In this document: one piece after another, positions 1 through 12,300 of the stretch | How positions within the stretch are numbered: the first letter of the stretch is position 1 | Layout of the letters: each line of letters starts with the position of its first letter | Notes under the pieces: generated by a model | Told to the model about the DNA's origin: nothing | Seen by the model: the letters and a program-made list of their open reading frames with translations, nothing else | Database searches by the model: none | NCBI GenBank assembly: GCA_036583965.1 | Contig: JAZBQD010000013.1 | Coordinates: 11,369,848-11,433,847 of the forward strand | Direction: 5' to 3' | Source: Prunella strophiata | Lineage: Eukaryota > Chordata > Aves > Passeriformes > Prunellidae | Length of the DNA stretch: 64,000 nucleotides | Program-made: the position numbers and the translations under genes

Positions 1-1152
1 TCCCAGAGTGCAGGAATCATTTCTGTGTGCTCTGACTTGATGACTTCATTTATGTTGGGCCAACGTTTGCTGCCTTTGGATTTTAATCTCAGTTCTCATT
101 TTACAGATGGAGCATCAGCAGGTACTTGCTGAGTCTGCCTGGCCTGGAATAAGCCACCCATTCCTGAGCCATTCCCCTGCCTCAAAATCAAACCTGTGTC
201 CCCTTCCTTTCCAAGCTGTGTGTTTTCCAGGACAGGCCCTGCTCATCTCATCTCCTCACATCCCTGTTGCAGGCTGCTTGTTCCCTCACATCTCCACAGA
301 ACTTTTCCTTGTCAGAAACACAGCCATGAGCTTGTCTCTCTTAAAAGAGCCTGTTTTATCCCACTGTTTTATGGGAGAAGTGAAATGGGACACAGCAGAC
401 ACTCGTGAGCTGGCAGCTCTCATGAGAGCTTTTTCCTAGATTGAATGTCAGTTAAAAATACACCTATTTTTAACAGTCTTGCCAGGTATGGAATGCATTG
501 TTACACCAAAATAAGTATCTAAAGAGTATCTACTGAAACGTCATCAATTCAAAGAGAATATTTGCTTTAAAATACACATCTTCTTTCATTATTTGCCAGT
601 CCAGGCAGGGCTAGCACTCTGCTTCTGTTGTGTTCAGAAGCTGATGAATGTGATTTGCTGATGGTTTGTATTTAAAAATAAATCAACAAACACCAGCCTC
701 TTTGGGAGAGCTCTCCTGTGATCTCTGAAGTGAGATGATGACTGTAAAACACTGTGAAATTGCCTTGAAAGGTACACCTACAAATATTAATTTGCCTAAT
801 GGTTGATTAGAACCAGAAAGGGATTTGGGTGTGAGAGGGGAGTGAGCAGCAGAGTATTGGGAAGAAAGTTTTGCCTTTCATGTGCTCTTTGCAAGGTTAA
901 ACACACACTCAAGCACATGGCCATGGAGCTGACTGAGACTGGTTGAAAGTCAAACCCTCGTCCTCAGAGAATGAAACTGATCTAGGGAAGCTGTTAAACA
1001 TGGGAATGCTCTGAGGAGCAGGGTAATCTCCCAAGCTCCTTGGTTTCCTTGGCTCAGGGCCCACAGTTATTTATGTTGTGCCACGATTTTCCCTTGAAAG
1101 TTTAGAAAGGATGGTGATGCTGTTTCTGCCAATGTCTTCATTTTTTTAACAG
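1..1152. other. Probable CCDC62 intron sequence
   Basis: This stretch precedes the first exon I can support, at 1153. It is moderately AT-rich and has no reading frame resembling CCDC62 or another known family. A 15-base segment at 107-121 is bounded by a pyrimidine tract plus AG and a GT, so it looks like a micro-exon, but its five codons match nothing I recognise. I treat the whole stretch as intron of the gene to the right. Confidence 0.5.
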
Positions 1153-4100
1153 TGAAGGAAACGTGGATGGGAGTTCCCTCTGCTTGGTTTCTCCTCTCTT
1201 GGCATCCACTGAGAAGAGCAACATGTCTCAAAGTTCTGGGGAGTTCTCTGATCAAGATTCCCCTCTGGACATCAGTGACCTGGCAGTGACTAAACCAACA
1301 AACAGATACTGCATGAACACAGTCAGTATCTTATTGCACAATATCCTTGACTGATTTTAAGGGGAGTTATGGGCAGTTATGACTGATGGTAGGAATGCAA
1401 GTGTCTCCTGGCATGGAAGAACTGGGGACTCAAATGATGAGGCAGCAGGCTTATGGCAAAGATGATAACATTTTATTTTTTTTAATAGCTCCTAGTTGCC
1501 TCAATATGTCTTGGACAGCATAGGTATATATGAGTTTTTTAAAAATTAAAAGCTTGAGGAGAATGGATGCTGGCAAATTGGTAATCCCACAAAATACCTG
1601 GGTACAAATGGGTGCAGTTATCAGGAGCTATTGGACATTGTTTCTTTCCTGTTCTGCTTGGTTTTCCCTCTTTCTCATGTCTTTATTCTCCCCTTTATCC
1701 CTGAAGTACCTTTCTTGTGAGTGCTCCATATTCCTGCATGTGGAAATCTGTTAAAAATGGTACTGGGAAAGAGCTCTGTGTTTATCACAAACACCAGCAG
1801 TTAGACACAGTCTGGTGCTTTGCAGCATTTTGAACAGAAACATTTCAAAATCAAAATGCTGATTCTTGGTGCATTACAATTCTTTCAAATCCTCCCAAAA
1901 CCAGATCCTTCCATAACTTTGTCTCCCTCTCTGTGTCCTGCAGGACACCAGTTCCCTGTTCTGGAAGCTGGAGCGCGCGTTGGCCCAGTCCCGACAGATG
2001 CTTGCTGATCTGGAGCTCAGCCTTCTCCACACAGGCATTCCCAACACCAACAACATGAAGAAGGTACAGACTGCTCTCCCAGGACGAGGCTGAGGTCTCA
2101 GGAATACTGATTGGGAACATCCTTTCCCTTATGCTTGGCTTGCACTGCATTAGCAAAGCATGAGGAGGATATTGGTTGCAAAGAGACAATTCCTGCATGC
2201 CTTAGTGCTTGAATTTTTTATAGGATTCTGTTTGGCTGCTCAAGGTCATGACAGGATTTGACTCCTGCATGTGTCTGAACAGATGGAAGGCAGAAGTCAT
2301 TTTGGGGCAAGCTGTAGGAGGTCTAGAAATAAGTGAACACTGGTTCTTTCTGACCTGAAGCAAATTAGATGATTTCTCAGGCTCAGCACACACTCACTGC
2401 TCTGCTGTCCCAGAGACTCGCAGTCAGAACTGGTTTATTATTTTATTCATGGAAAGGAGGGCAGTATAGGGAATATATAGGATACTTTGGGTGTGAATTT
2501 AAACCAGAAGCTCAGCCTAAATAAAGGCAGAGTTCTTGTGGATTAGTAGTTTTAGTTCCTTCATTGCAGGGTCAGAGAATATATTCAGTGGTCGAAGAAA
2601 AGAACCTGTATGTAGCTGTCATGGCAGTTTATTTTATGAGCACAAGTGCTGATAAAGTTCCTGTTGAGCATTTGGGCAGCAGAAGTAATCAGAGAAAGGG
2701 TCACTTGTTTGGTGGGTAAATATCCATAAGAATTTCTACCTTGTTTGACAAGGACATTGTACCTTTTGTCCTTAGCAATGAGCACACTTGTGCTGGTGTA
2801 TGTCCCAAAGGGAGGATTTAGGCTCCTGGTTTCAGAGCAGTGCTGAACCCTCATCTTCATCCTCACACGTATCACCTCCCTCTAAAAAGTTGCACTCCTT
2901 TTAGCCTTAGATGAACCTGAGCAGAACAACGTTGCTGTAAGGAGCAGACAAAGCCATTTTTATAACATTCAGAACCATAAACCCTTCGCTGTGCTGGGCC
3001 TGACTGTAAAGGTTGTGTGCCAGCGTTTGCATAAACTGAAAGGATATTTTGTTCAGAAGTTCCTCTGCAGGATTTCATTCAGTGGCAAAGACAGCAGCAG
3101 TTTAGTCTTTTGCAAAGGCTCCTGAGTAGGAGGATTCCTGAAAAGCTCCCTGCACACAGTGCTTGCTTGTGGCTCTTGCCCAGCCCCATCAGCTGTCTGG
3201 CTCCTGCTCACTGCTTGGCACGTCACAGCTCGGCTCCTCCGGCTGCCCATGACTCTGCTTTAGGATCTGATGCTGCATTTTTGAGCTTGGAAATTGGCTT
3301 CTCCTTTAGCTTTAGTGGCTAGAAAATGAAGCAGCCTCGTGTGTAGTGGCGGGAGCAGATCCTGAGCCACATCTGTGGAACTTTGATCTACTTTCAGAGC
3401 AGTTCTGGGTGAAAACTCGTCAAGCGTGTTTGAGTTAATCTATGCAGGCCAGCTAACCTGTGCTTAAAACCAGGCTTACCTGGGGCTGTCTTAAACTGAG
3501 CTTTAGAACAGAATAAAGATGAGATACAGCCTTTAGAATTTAATCAGGGGGAAGTGGTACATGTTGGGTTCTGTGCCCTGCTGGGGCAAGGAGGAGAAGG
3601 GGGAATTAAGAACTGTACCCCTGCTGCTCACCAGCTTGAACCTGGCAGCTCTGGAAATTTTATTCTCTGAGTCCTTTGATTTCCATGTAGTGTTTTTACA
3701 TTACAATAGAAACAACAGAACTTGCAGGAGCTCTTTACAGAAGCCAGTTATCTGCTGCAGAAGAAAGAGATGCTAAGCTTCCTTTTTTCCTTTGTGATGT
3801 CCCTGAGCATGAAGGTGTTTTCAGCTTGATCTTTTTTTGTTTGCTTCCCTCTTTATAAATGCATCTGCAATATTAATACTTTATGGATTTTTGAGATGGG
3901 CCTGGCACAGGATTCTAAGTGCATTTCCAATAAAACTGTTGTGAGTACTGTAACAGCAAACAGGTATTAAGTCAGCAAATAGTTCCTTTAGCCAAATAAT
4001 TAAACTTTTGTGAAGCAGTGTTCCTCATCCTCAGGGCAGTCAGATCTCACAGCTTCATTCCCCAGTACCTGCACTCTCCTTATTGTAGTTAAAACCCTTC

Positions 4101-5798
4101 TGTGTGTTACAGATAACAGGATCAAGGATGTGAACATTGTTCAATTAGAGATTGGCAAGCTTTTTCCAGTGACAAGGCCAAGGGCTGTTTTAGGATACTG
4201 TTCCTGGGCTCAGAGCCCCAAAAGTAGAAGTGTATTGAATAGAGCTGTTTCAGAATATCCAAAGCAGCCTTGCCCACAGCAGATTGTTTTTTTTCTTTTT
4301 GAATCAGGAAATTTCTCCCTCTCTGATTATTTGTTCTCCTATTGTGGATTGGATGCTTGCAGTAGGCACCACCTTGTCTGGTTCTGAGGACAAAAGAGTA
4401 ACCAGATATGGTTAAAATCCTGAGCACCACATGAAACTGAATAAGAACCAGCAACAATGAGGAGAGAAACTGGCAAAAAAAAAAAAAAAAGAAATCTCCC
4501 AGTGCTGACACAGCCCAAGCTTGTGCCTGCAGAGGGAGGTTACCCCACAGCCAGCTGGGCTGTGACACTGTGTGACACCAGCTGTGGATCAGCCTCCATC
4601 CCCTGGGGAGCTGCTGCTCAGTTCTCTCTGTGGTGTTCCAGCTGCAGTCCCTGAGCTGTTTGTGCCCTGGGGAGTCAGGCTGGTTTGGTGTTCTGCTGGT
4701 TCTGCATTAAGCCTGGAGACACTGAGACTCCTCTGGGAGCTGTGGGGTCTGAGGAGTGCAGCTGATGGGGCACCTGGGGGAGATGGGTGCTGAGGAGTGC
4801 CAAATCTTCCTCTCTGTAATGTTCCTGTGCACAGAGGGAGCTCTTCTTTTCCTGAAAAGAGCCCTGAGGTAAAAGCAGCCAGAGGTTTTCTAGGTTGAAG
4901 CCAGCACTGTGACTTGCATCCTGAAACCACTGATGTTACAAAGCCTCAGGAGCAAATCCCCAAAAGTGCTGAGCCCCATGCTGAGGCAGCAGAGTGGGGA
5001 GAGCACGCTGAGCCTACAGAAATAATCACATTTGCCTCAAGTGAGAAAGAGCTGGTGGAGCAAACACACCACAATCCACTGTAGATCCATGACAAGAATG
5101 AGTGGCTCTCCAAGTCAGTGGCTAATGCATAATTCTCATTTTCTTTCTGTGTTTAAAGGCACTGAATCACTGTGATCAGTTAGATCTGAAGCAGAGCAGG
5201 TCCAGAAATAACTAAACATTTGTGCAGTTTCAGATACAGAAGTGATTGAATTGATTTTGGTTCTGTTTGTTTGGTTTTAAATTGCCTTGAAACTCGTTTG
5301 AGGGCAGGTGTACTGACAAACATTAGGGCAATTTCCTCCCTAGCTGCCAATAATTTAGCCATTCTCATCAGTCAGTTGTTTTGCCTCTAGAGAGAGGTTG
5401 GGTGGGGGGCACTTGAAGAGCTCAGGGGAAAGCAGTGAGGAAAAGGCTATTTTCAGTTTTGGACACAGCAGCATGTGCCAGTGCTCATAAATGGTGACTC
5501 AGTGGCTGGCCTGGGGCACAAAGATCACTCCTTTCCTCAAAGCCAGCTGGAAAGGTTTTATTTCCCAACACCCCGGTGGTGGCCCAGAGACTGTTGCCTT
5601 TCTGTGAAGTACTCTGTTTACCTTTTCCTCTTTATATTTTCACTCCATGTTCTTGCTCTGTTTGCAGTGTGAAAATGTGTGTAGTACATTCACATAAGTG
5701 TGGCTGCTTCAGATATTTCAGAGGAAATGTTCCTGCTTTTTAATAAAAATCTTTTCCATTTTCTGCAGAGGAAGAAGTTGATTCCAGCACACAGGTAA
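1153..5798 (+). CDS. CCDC62: CCDC62 (coiled-coil domain protein 62), last three coding exons; 5' part outside window
   Basis: CCDC62 is a testis-enriched coiled-coil protein, also described as a nuclear receptor coactivator. Three exons are supported. 1153-1321 follows a T-rich tract plus AACAG and ends before GTCAGT; it encodes a Ser/Asp-rich stretch including SNMSQSSGEFSDQDS. 1944-2063 has CAG and GTACAG borders and encodes LERALAQSRQMLADLELS, which resembles the conserved LAESRQM-TDLEL segment near the human CCDC62 C-terminus. The terminal exon begins at 5769. The first two exons join in phase 0, which supports the pair. From 5769 the frame reads RKKLIPAHR then TAA (5796-5798). An AG two bases further would give EEVDSSTQ... 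ending at TGA 5819-5821, so the exact end is uncertain. The position upstream of HIP1R on the same strand matches vertebrate synteny, and a poly(A) signal follows. Identification rests mainly on the 1944-2063 exon plus position. Confidence 0.72.
2064..5768 (+). other. CCDC62 last intron
   Basis: Intron between the two last supported CCDC62 exons, GT at 2064 and AG at 5767-5768. It contains a short poly(A) run near 4475-4490 but no further exon that I can support. An additional small exon cannot be excluded. Confidence 0.5.
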
Positions 5799-5936
5799 TT
5801 CTGAGGACTGAAGACCATTGACCCAGCAGCCACAATGGAAAGTTACCTCATTTTTTTTCCCGTGGTCCTCCTGAGTGTTTGAAAGACTCACAAGTGGCAA
5901 GAAGATGTGACTCTGCAGGAATGTATTTTATCTTGA

Positions 5937-5942
5937 AATAAA
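5937..5942 (+). terminator. Poly(A) signal AATAAA, probable CCDC62 3' end
   Basis: A canonical AATAAA hexamer lies about 115-140 bases after the two possible CCDC62 stop codons (5798 or 5821). It is the first canonical signal on the + strand after them, so CCDC62 transcripts probably end within a few tens of bases downstream. Confidence 0.6.
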
Positions 5943-5964
5943 ACACAGAATTACGCCAAGATTA

Positions 5965-7710
5965 ACAAAGCTATTTTTATAGCTGAGAGCTCAGGTTAAA
6001 CACTAGCTTGTTTTTTAAGACTCTGAAGTGTGTAATTGTTACAACATAGGAACTATTTTTCTTTTTTTTTTTTTTATGGTGGCTCAGAAATATTTATAGA
6101 GTATGACACAGCCAAGCATTCTTTTTTTTTTTTTTATAGCACATTGTTTTTGTTCTGGATTTCTTGCCTTGTAGAGAGAGATGAATAATGTTTATAGGAA
6201 GTTCCCAATTAGTGTTGTAAGCAGGAACTGCCTCCAATGTTGCTGAAATGGGAGAGCTGTCACCCACAAGATGGGCAGAACAACTTTCCACACTCAGAAG
6301 CTGGTCCTTCCAGCAAAAGTTTATGGGATCAGGTGTGTATGGCCTCTGTTAGTACTGTAGAGGTAGCCAAGTATGATGTGACCTTTTTTTACCATTTAAA
6401 CTGGATTTATATGTTTTCTGATTAGCCAAGATGTGCTGTTATCACAATTTGAACTTTTTAACGAAGAGATCAAATAAGCTGATAAAGGATGATACTTTGC
6501 TGTGTCTCTCTTGCCCATTCCACACATTTAGCACTTGATTTCTGACATTTCTCAGCACAGGGCACGAGTGGGCTGCCCAGTCCTGTGTAGGTTGGGAGCA
6601 CTTTGGGTCACCAGTGCCCCTCCCACAGCCCTGTGCCAGCGTTTTTCCTGCTGGGGGGGGAGCCAAGGGTGGGAGTTTCTGCTCCATCCACTGCCACCAG
6701 TTATTGCAGAGAAACACAACATTCTGTGGGTTGCTCTTGTTAACTCTTTCATTTCATTTTCTGCTTTCTCTTTAATTACTCCAGTGACAGCCTTTCCTGC
6801 AGGTGTTAATGGCCCCAGAATTAGGTGGCCAGTTCTGCTGAGAGCTGCTGTTCTCCAGATTCTTTCCCTGCCTGCTCACCAGCATTACCCACAGAGGGAA
6901 GCTCAGCTGCTCCAGCTCTTTCCAGGTTTCCTCAAGCCTTTACAGTGCATTTATTCCTCTACCTGCACAAAACCTTCTCAGGCTCCATCCTCACAATCTC
7001 CTGCTCTGGGTATGACAAGAATTCCCCCTAAAAAGCCAATGGTGACAATGCCACGATGCTCACCCTGAAGCTGTGCAGCAGCTACACAGAGAAATGGGTG
7101 CAACTTCCAAGCAGCAGCTGTGTTTAAATGTGTTTGAGGTTATTGCATGAACTCACTGAGTTTAAACCCCTGGAGAGTTTAAAATGATGACTTTAAAATC
7201 AATACAGAAAACTGAGCTCAAGTGATGCATCGAGGATCTGCAGAGCCTTAAGATTTTGTGTTGGGGCTGCCCTGGATTTGTGGAATGGGAAGAAGGGAAA
7301 TAACTGGGTTAATTTATTCTGCACTAAGTGACTTAAAACCCAACTGCATTATTGACTACACTCTGATACTCCAATGGAAACGCTTCAAACTCAGTGCCTT
7401 AATTCTGGAAGCAGCTCAAATACTCCAGGGAGCCCTTTGCTATTGTATCCTTGGTTTAAATTATTATTTCAAGACAACAAAGCTTCTGTTCAGCCACGGC
7501 CTTTCCGCAGGGTGGATGCGAGCTCCGGTCATTGACTTCGGTAACGGGAATTGGTGTTGGAGCCCCGGGGCTCAGGACGAGCTGCGTGTGCAAGTGCGGT
7601 GGGAGGGGGGTGGAGATGGGCGCTGAGGAGGTGGCGGTGCCCGCCGTTCCTGCTGCTTCCTGCGCTGGGGAATCACCTCGGTGCCTGGTGCCCCGCGGGG
7701 ACCGCTAAGG
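5965..7710. other. Intergenic region between CCDC62 and HIP1R
   Basis: No exon-like open frame with family resemblance was found. T-homopolymer runs occur at about 6060-6075 and 6121-6136. GC content rises towards the HIP1R promoter from about 7500. Confidence 0.6.
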
Positions 7711-7715
7711 GACGT

Positions 7716-8217
7716 GTCCCCTCTCGGTGTCCGTGTCCCCTGTCTGGCCGTGTCCCCACTCCGTATCCCTGTCCCTCTCTGTGTCCCCTCTCCGTGTCCC
7801 CTCTCTGTGTCCCCTCTCCGTGTCCCCTCTCGGTGTCCGTGTCCCCTCTCGGTGTCCCCTCTCTCTGTCCGTGTCCCTTCTCTGTCCGTGTCCCCTCTCC
7901 GTGTCCCTGTCCCCTCTCCGTGTCCCTGTCCCCTCTCTGTCCCTGTCCCCTCTCTGTCCCTGTCCCCTCTCCGTGTCCGTGTCCCCTCTCCGTGTCCCTG
8001 TCCCCTCTCCGTGTCCCTGTCCCCTCTCTGTCCCTGTCCCCTCTCCGTGTCCCTGTCCCCTCTCCGTGTCCCCTCTCGGTGTCCGTGTCCCCTCTCCGTG
8101 TCCCCTCTCCGTGTCCCCTCTCCGTGTCCCTGTCCCCTCTCCGTGTCCCTGTCCCCTCTCTGTCCCTGTCCCCTCTCCGTGTCCCTGTCCTCTCTCTGTC
8201 CCTGTCCCCTCTCCGCT
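7716..8217. repeat. Pyrimidine-rich compound minisatellite upstream of HIP1R
   Basis: About 500 bases are built from a 13-base module CCCCTCTCCGTGT and a 6-base module CCCTGT, giving local periods of 13, 17 and 19 bases. There are many C/T and G/C variants, notably CTCGGTGTCC and CTCTGTCC versions. The - strand therefore carries repeated GGGG and GGG runs a few bases apart, a G-quadruplex-prone arrangement. The array stops only 6 bases before the GC-rich promoter segment and about 220 bases before the HIP1R ATG. The long open frames across it on both strands are by-products of the repeat and not genes. Confidence 0.93.
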
Positions 8218-9300
8218 CCACCTGCCCGCGGGGGGAGCGGCGCTGCAGTTCCGAGCGCGGGCCGCCAGGGGCGCGGCGGCGCGCGGCGCAGTGCGCGGGC
8301 CGTGAGGGGCGGGGGGCGGGCGGCGCCGGTCGCTCCTGCCCGGAGCGCGGAGCCCCGAGCGCCGACACCGGAGCGCGGACACCGGAGCGCGGATACCGGA
8401 GCGCGGGTACCGGAGCGGGGAGCTCCCAGCGCGGCCCACCATGAACAGCATCAAGAGCGTGCCGGCGCGGGTGCTGAGCCGCCGCGGCGGGCACAGCCTG
8501 GAGGCGGAGCGGGAGCAGTTCGACAAGAGCCAGGCAAGGACGGCGGGAGGGGGCGGCGGGGCCGCGGTTACGGTCCCGGTCCCGGTTTTAGTCCCGGTCC
8601 TGCTCCCGGCTCGGGGACGGGGCGGGCCGGCCCTTTGCGCGGGGCATCGCCTCTGGGCGCGGGGGCTTCTCGGGCGATGGGGTGAGTCGGGATGGGGGGC
8701 GCGGGTCCCCGCCGCGCTCCGGGGCAGCCCCGGTGGGGCAGCGCGGCCGCCGTCCCCCTGCCCGTCCCCGTGTCCGCCCGTCCGTCCCCGGCGCCGCCAC
8801 CGCGCGCTCCCCCGCCCCCACCTGCGCCGCCGCTTCCTCCCGGCGCGGCCGCGGGACGGTCCCGCGTGGGCTCCCGCCCGTCCCGCCGCCCCCGCGCCCG
8901 TCCCGCCGCCGCGGCCCCGCCGTGCGCCGCCGCCCCCGCGGGCAGCCGGGCCCCGCGCCGGCCGTGCGCCCCCCCGCACCTCCCGGGCCTTATCGCAGGT
9001 AAACACGGCCGGCAGCACACGGGGAAAGTTTTACGGTGCCGGCCGAGCCCCGGGGCCCCGCGGCAGCCCCGCACCCCGGGAATGGGCATCTCCGCATCCC
9101 TGCCGAGCCCCGGCCCCACCGACACCGGGGATTGTTCCGCACCGGGGCTGGATTCACCCCTGCCCCGCGGCTCCGGGTCACCCGCGGGTCACCCTGCGGG
9201 GATCGGGGTGTTTTGGACCCACGGAGGGCGGCAGAGTGGAAACAAAGCCCGGAGGCGTTTGTGCCCCATCGTGTCCGGCTTGGCCGGGATGTCCGCACTG
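8218..9300 (+). promoter_or_regulatory. CpG island, HIP1R promoter, 5' UTR and start of intron 1
   Basis: The segment is extremely GC- and CpG-rich and spans the HIP1R start codon, as expected for a TATA-less housekeeping-type promoter. Four head-to-tail 14-base units (GAGCGCGGACACCG and variants) occupy 8357-8412, just before the ATG at 8441. The ATG context is GCCCACCATGA, with A at -3. The transcription start cannot be placed from sequence alone. Confidence 0.75.
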
Positions 9301-12300
9301 CTGTGCCCCCCTCGGGGTGGGCAGTGGTCGGGCACTGATGGGGCAGGCATATGGCTGGTGGGAAATGAAGTACTCGGACAGCGTGGGCAGGGATGGGCAC
9401 AGGGATGGACAGAGTGACGGGCTCGCTGCTGCCCCAGCAAAAATAACAGTGCCCTCCCGCATGCCTCCTCTGACCCCTCTGCTTTTGCAGGCTGTGCATT
9501 CATCGCAGATGTTTTCCCCTTTGCCCCTTTGCTTTGCGGTTCTTTCCTCAGCCCCTGGGCTGGTTTGGCCCCGGAGAGCGCCGGCGAAGGCAGGTGGGAA
9601 TTTCAGGCCTCGCAGGGTCACGGTGCTGGGTAGGAAACGGAGCTTGCTGGGTTTGGGGAGCAGCACGAGAAAACCGGCAATTCCGGTTCCCTCTGGACGC
9701 GTCTCCTTCAATCGTCCCGCCGGGCACCGCTGATAAACGATCGCGGCCGCAGCGCTGCCCCGTGCGCCGGGGGCCAACCGGGCAGGAACCGGGCAGGAAC
9801 CGGGCCCTCCTCCCCCCGCCCTTCCCGGGCATCTCGGGCTTTCCACCGGGACTTGTGCTCTGGTAATCCCTGCGGTCACAGGGATGCTGTGAGCAGAGAC
9901 ATGGACAGGGCAGAGAGGTGGTTGCTCTCTGGCTGATGGTCACATTCACTGCCCAGAACTGAGTTTTTTTCCAGCAACTGCTAAAAACTGTCCTAAAGGA
10001 GCTTTATCCTGGAGTGGTGCTTCAGTGAGAGCAGAACTGTTCAGTGTCAGAACGTGGGTATTGATCTGCCTTTTACCTCTAATTATAGCAGCTGCCCAGC
10101 CGGCTGCCAGTCGCCTCTGTGTCACAGGGTGCTGCTGGCACGTCCCCTCCTTGTCTCTGTGTCACAGGGTGCTGGTGGCACATCCCCTCTGCTGCCTGAG
10201 GATTCTGTACCAGAATCCAGAGCCCCATCACCTTTTCCCCTGTGAGGGCCTGGGTGATGTCTGTGGTTACAGATGGGAGTTGCTGACCCTGCTGTGATCC
10301 CAGGTCCTTGTGGGTGGCATGAAGGTCACCTGCTTTCCCTGAAATGCTTTTCCATGTCTTGTGTCAGGGTGATGTGGATGTTTCCCTCGGAGAAGCCGTG
10401 CGTGGGAAGTAGGAAATCACCATCCCACAGCAGGCGCTCGCTCGGCAGCCTGGCAGGAGGAAAAACTTGTCCTTTTCTGCTGCCAGTTTTTGCTTTTCTT
10501 AAACAAAAAGGTTTAAAATCCAATGAGCTCTGGAACCTGCAGGATTGCATTGTGTGTGACTGCCAAGTGGTGTTTTCCTGGTGTAATTTGGGAAGGAGCA
10601 GCGTTAGGAAGGGAACTCTGGAGTTCATAGCTCAGCTGTTCTGACAGCTCTCGTGCTGCCTGGCCAGGGGAGGTTTCCAGCTGCCAGATAATCTCTCCTG
10701 CTGTGGCATCATGCTGGGACCAGCATCCACCTGCTCCAGGGAGCTATGGGCAGGAGGATCAGCCCTAATTAAAAGCAGCCAGGAAGGAAAGGGTGGATGT
10801 TAAACTGTGCTCCTTCATTTGGGCGCTTTGATCCCGGCTTTAGTCACCGGCTTGGTACGTGCGGCTGTGAGCAAAGCGCTGGGGCTGCAGCCCTGTGGGC
10901 TCCTCAGCCCATGGCCAGGCAGGTTCTGGGGCTGGCTCCTCACCCTGGTGCCTGCCAGGGATGGGGAACAGGCCAAAGATTGCAGCAAAGTTTTGGCCAG
11001 GCTGGTTGTGCACCTGCAGTGACAGCCAGGACCTGCCCGTCTCCGGACGTGCCAGTGGTGTCCCAAGAGGTTGGGTCAAGGGTGAATCTCCCCATTTTGG
11101 AGCCATCCTCCACAGCCTGGCTTTGCCAGACAGCCAGCAGGAGCATCCTGACAGCACACCTGTGCCAGGCTGCAGCACTTGCCCCATGCTCTTCCCTGCT
11201 GCCACCATCCCTATTTTCCTGGATCTCCTGGCTAGCTTGATGCTTGGAGGCAGTGAAAGCCACACAGTGGGCTGGCAGCCCTGAGGGACTGGCATCGGTT
11301 TGGTGCCACCATGGTTTATTTGGGACCATGCTGGACCTGGCATTTCATGGTTCTTCTGTGGGTGTCCCTGCATGGGTCCAGTCCTTGTGCTGGACATGAA
11401 ACGGCTCAGTGAAACCTCTGCACTGAATCCCCAAGGATGAAACCAACCTCTCCAGCAGCTCCTGGGCTGAATTCTGGCTGGTCAGGCTATCAGTGAAACT
11501 AGGGGCAATAATTGCAATAAAACCACCACTGCCAGTGGGAATTACAGCTCTGTTTGGGACAGACCAGCAGGGTCCCAGCCCACTGACCAGCTGAGGTCCT
11601 GTCCTTGGGGATAGGGGACAACATTTCCTTTCCTGGGGTCTGCCCATCTCACACTTTGACCCTTCTGGCTGCACCTCCTGTGACCCCTGTGGGGCTCAGG
11701 TTCCATGGATGGGTTGGGATGAGCGTGATGGGCTGGGACAGGCCTGTCCTAGGGCAGGCAGCAAAACTCCCGGTTTGGGAGACGTGTCTGCCCTGCTCCC
11801 TCTGTGCAAAACACCTCAGGAAAGATGCAGGAACTCCTTCAGCAGCTCTTTGCTGTAAGATGCATTTCCAAATCCTCCCTTGCCTGGTCCAGAATAAACC
11901 ATCCTTTCTGTCAGTGTCCCGTGGGAGGTGCTGGCATCCCTGAGGACCTGTGGCACATCTCTCTGGCCAAGCTGCTGTCGAGGGCACAGCCTCTGCCAGC
12001 TCCAGGCTTTTGGGTGGCTGTGAAGGCACTTTTGGAGAGGCAGCTGTGCTGCAAGTGCCTGCTCCTGGGCACTCCAGGCTCGTTAACCTTTGGGGATAAG
12101 AGGATTACAGCAAGTCACCAGCTTAACTCCACTGCTGCTTTACGGCCCCACATGGCGGGGTAACACCGGGACTCTCCTGGTGCAGGAAAGGCAAAGCAGC
12201 CCCTCTCCCCAGCAGCTGGGCACAGCCTTTTGGGACAGGTTCACTCTTTGGGATGATTCAGAGTTTTGCTGCTGTCATGGGCAGTTCATGGGTAAGCTGT

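Noticed and set aside
107..121. Possible 15-base micro-exon (ATGGAGCATCAGCAG) with good splice borders
   Set aside because: No match to CCDC62 that I can recognise and no way to confirm phase; chance AG...GT pairs of this size are common.
7551..9018. Several 190-437 codon frames on both strands at the HIP1R promoter
   Set aside because: Low-complexity repeat and CpG-island sequence rarely contains stops; these frames overlap the real exon 1 in the wrong frame and have biased compositions.
9189..9949. Open frames of 100-240 codons on the - strand in HIP1R intron 1
   Set aside because: GC-rich sequence with few stops, no family resemblance, no splice or poly(A) context.
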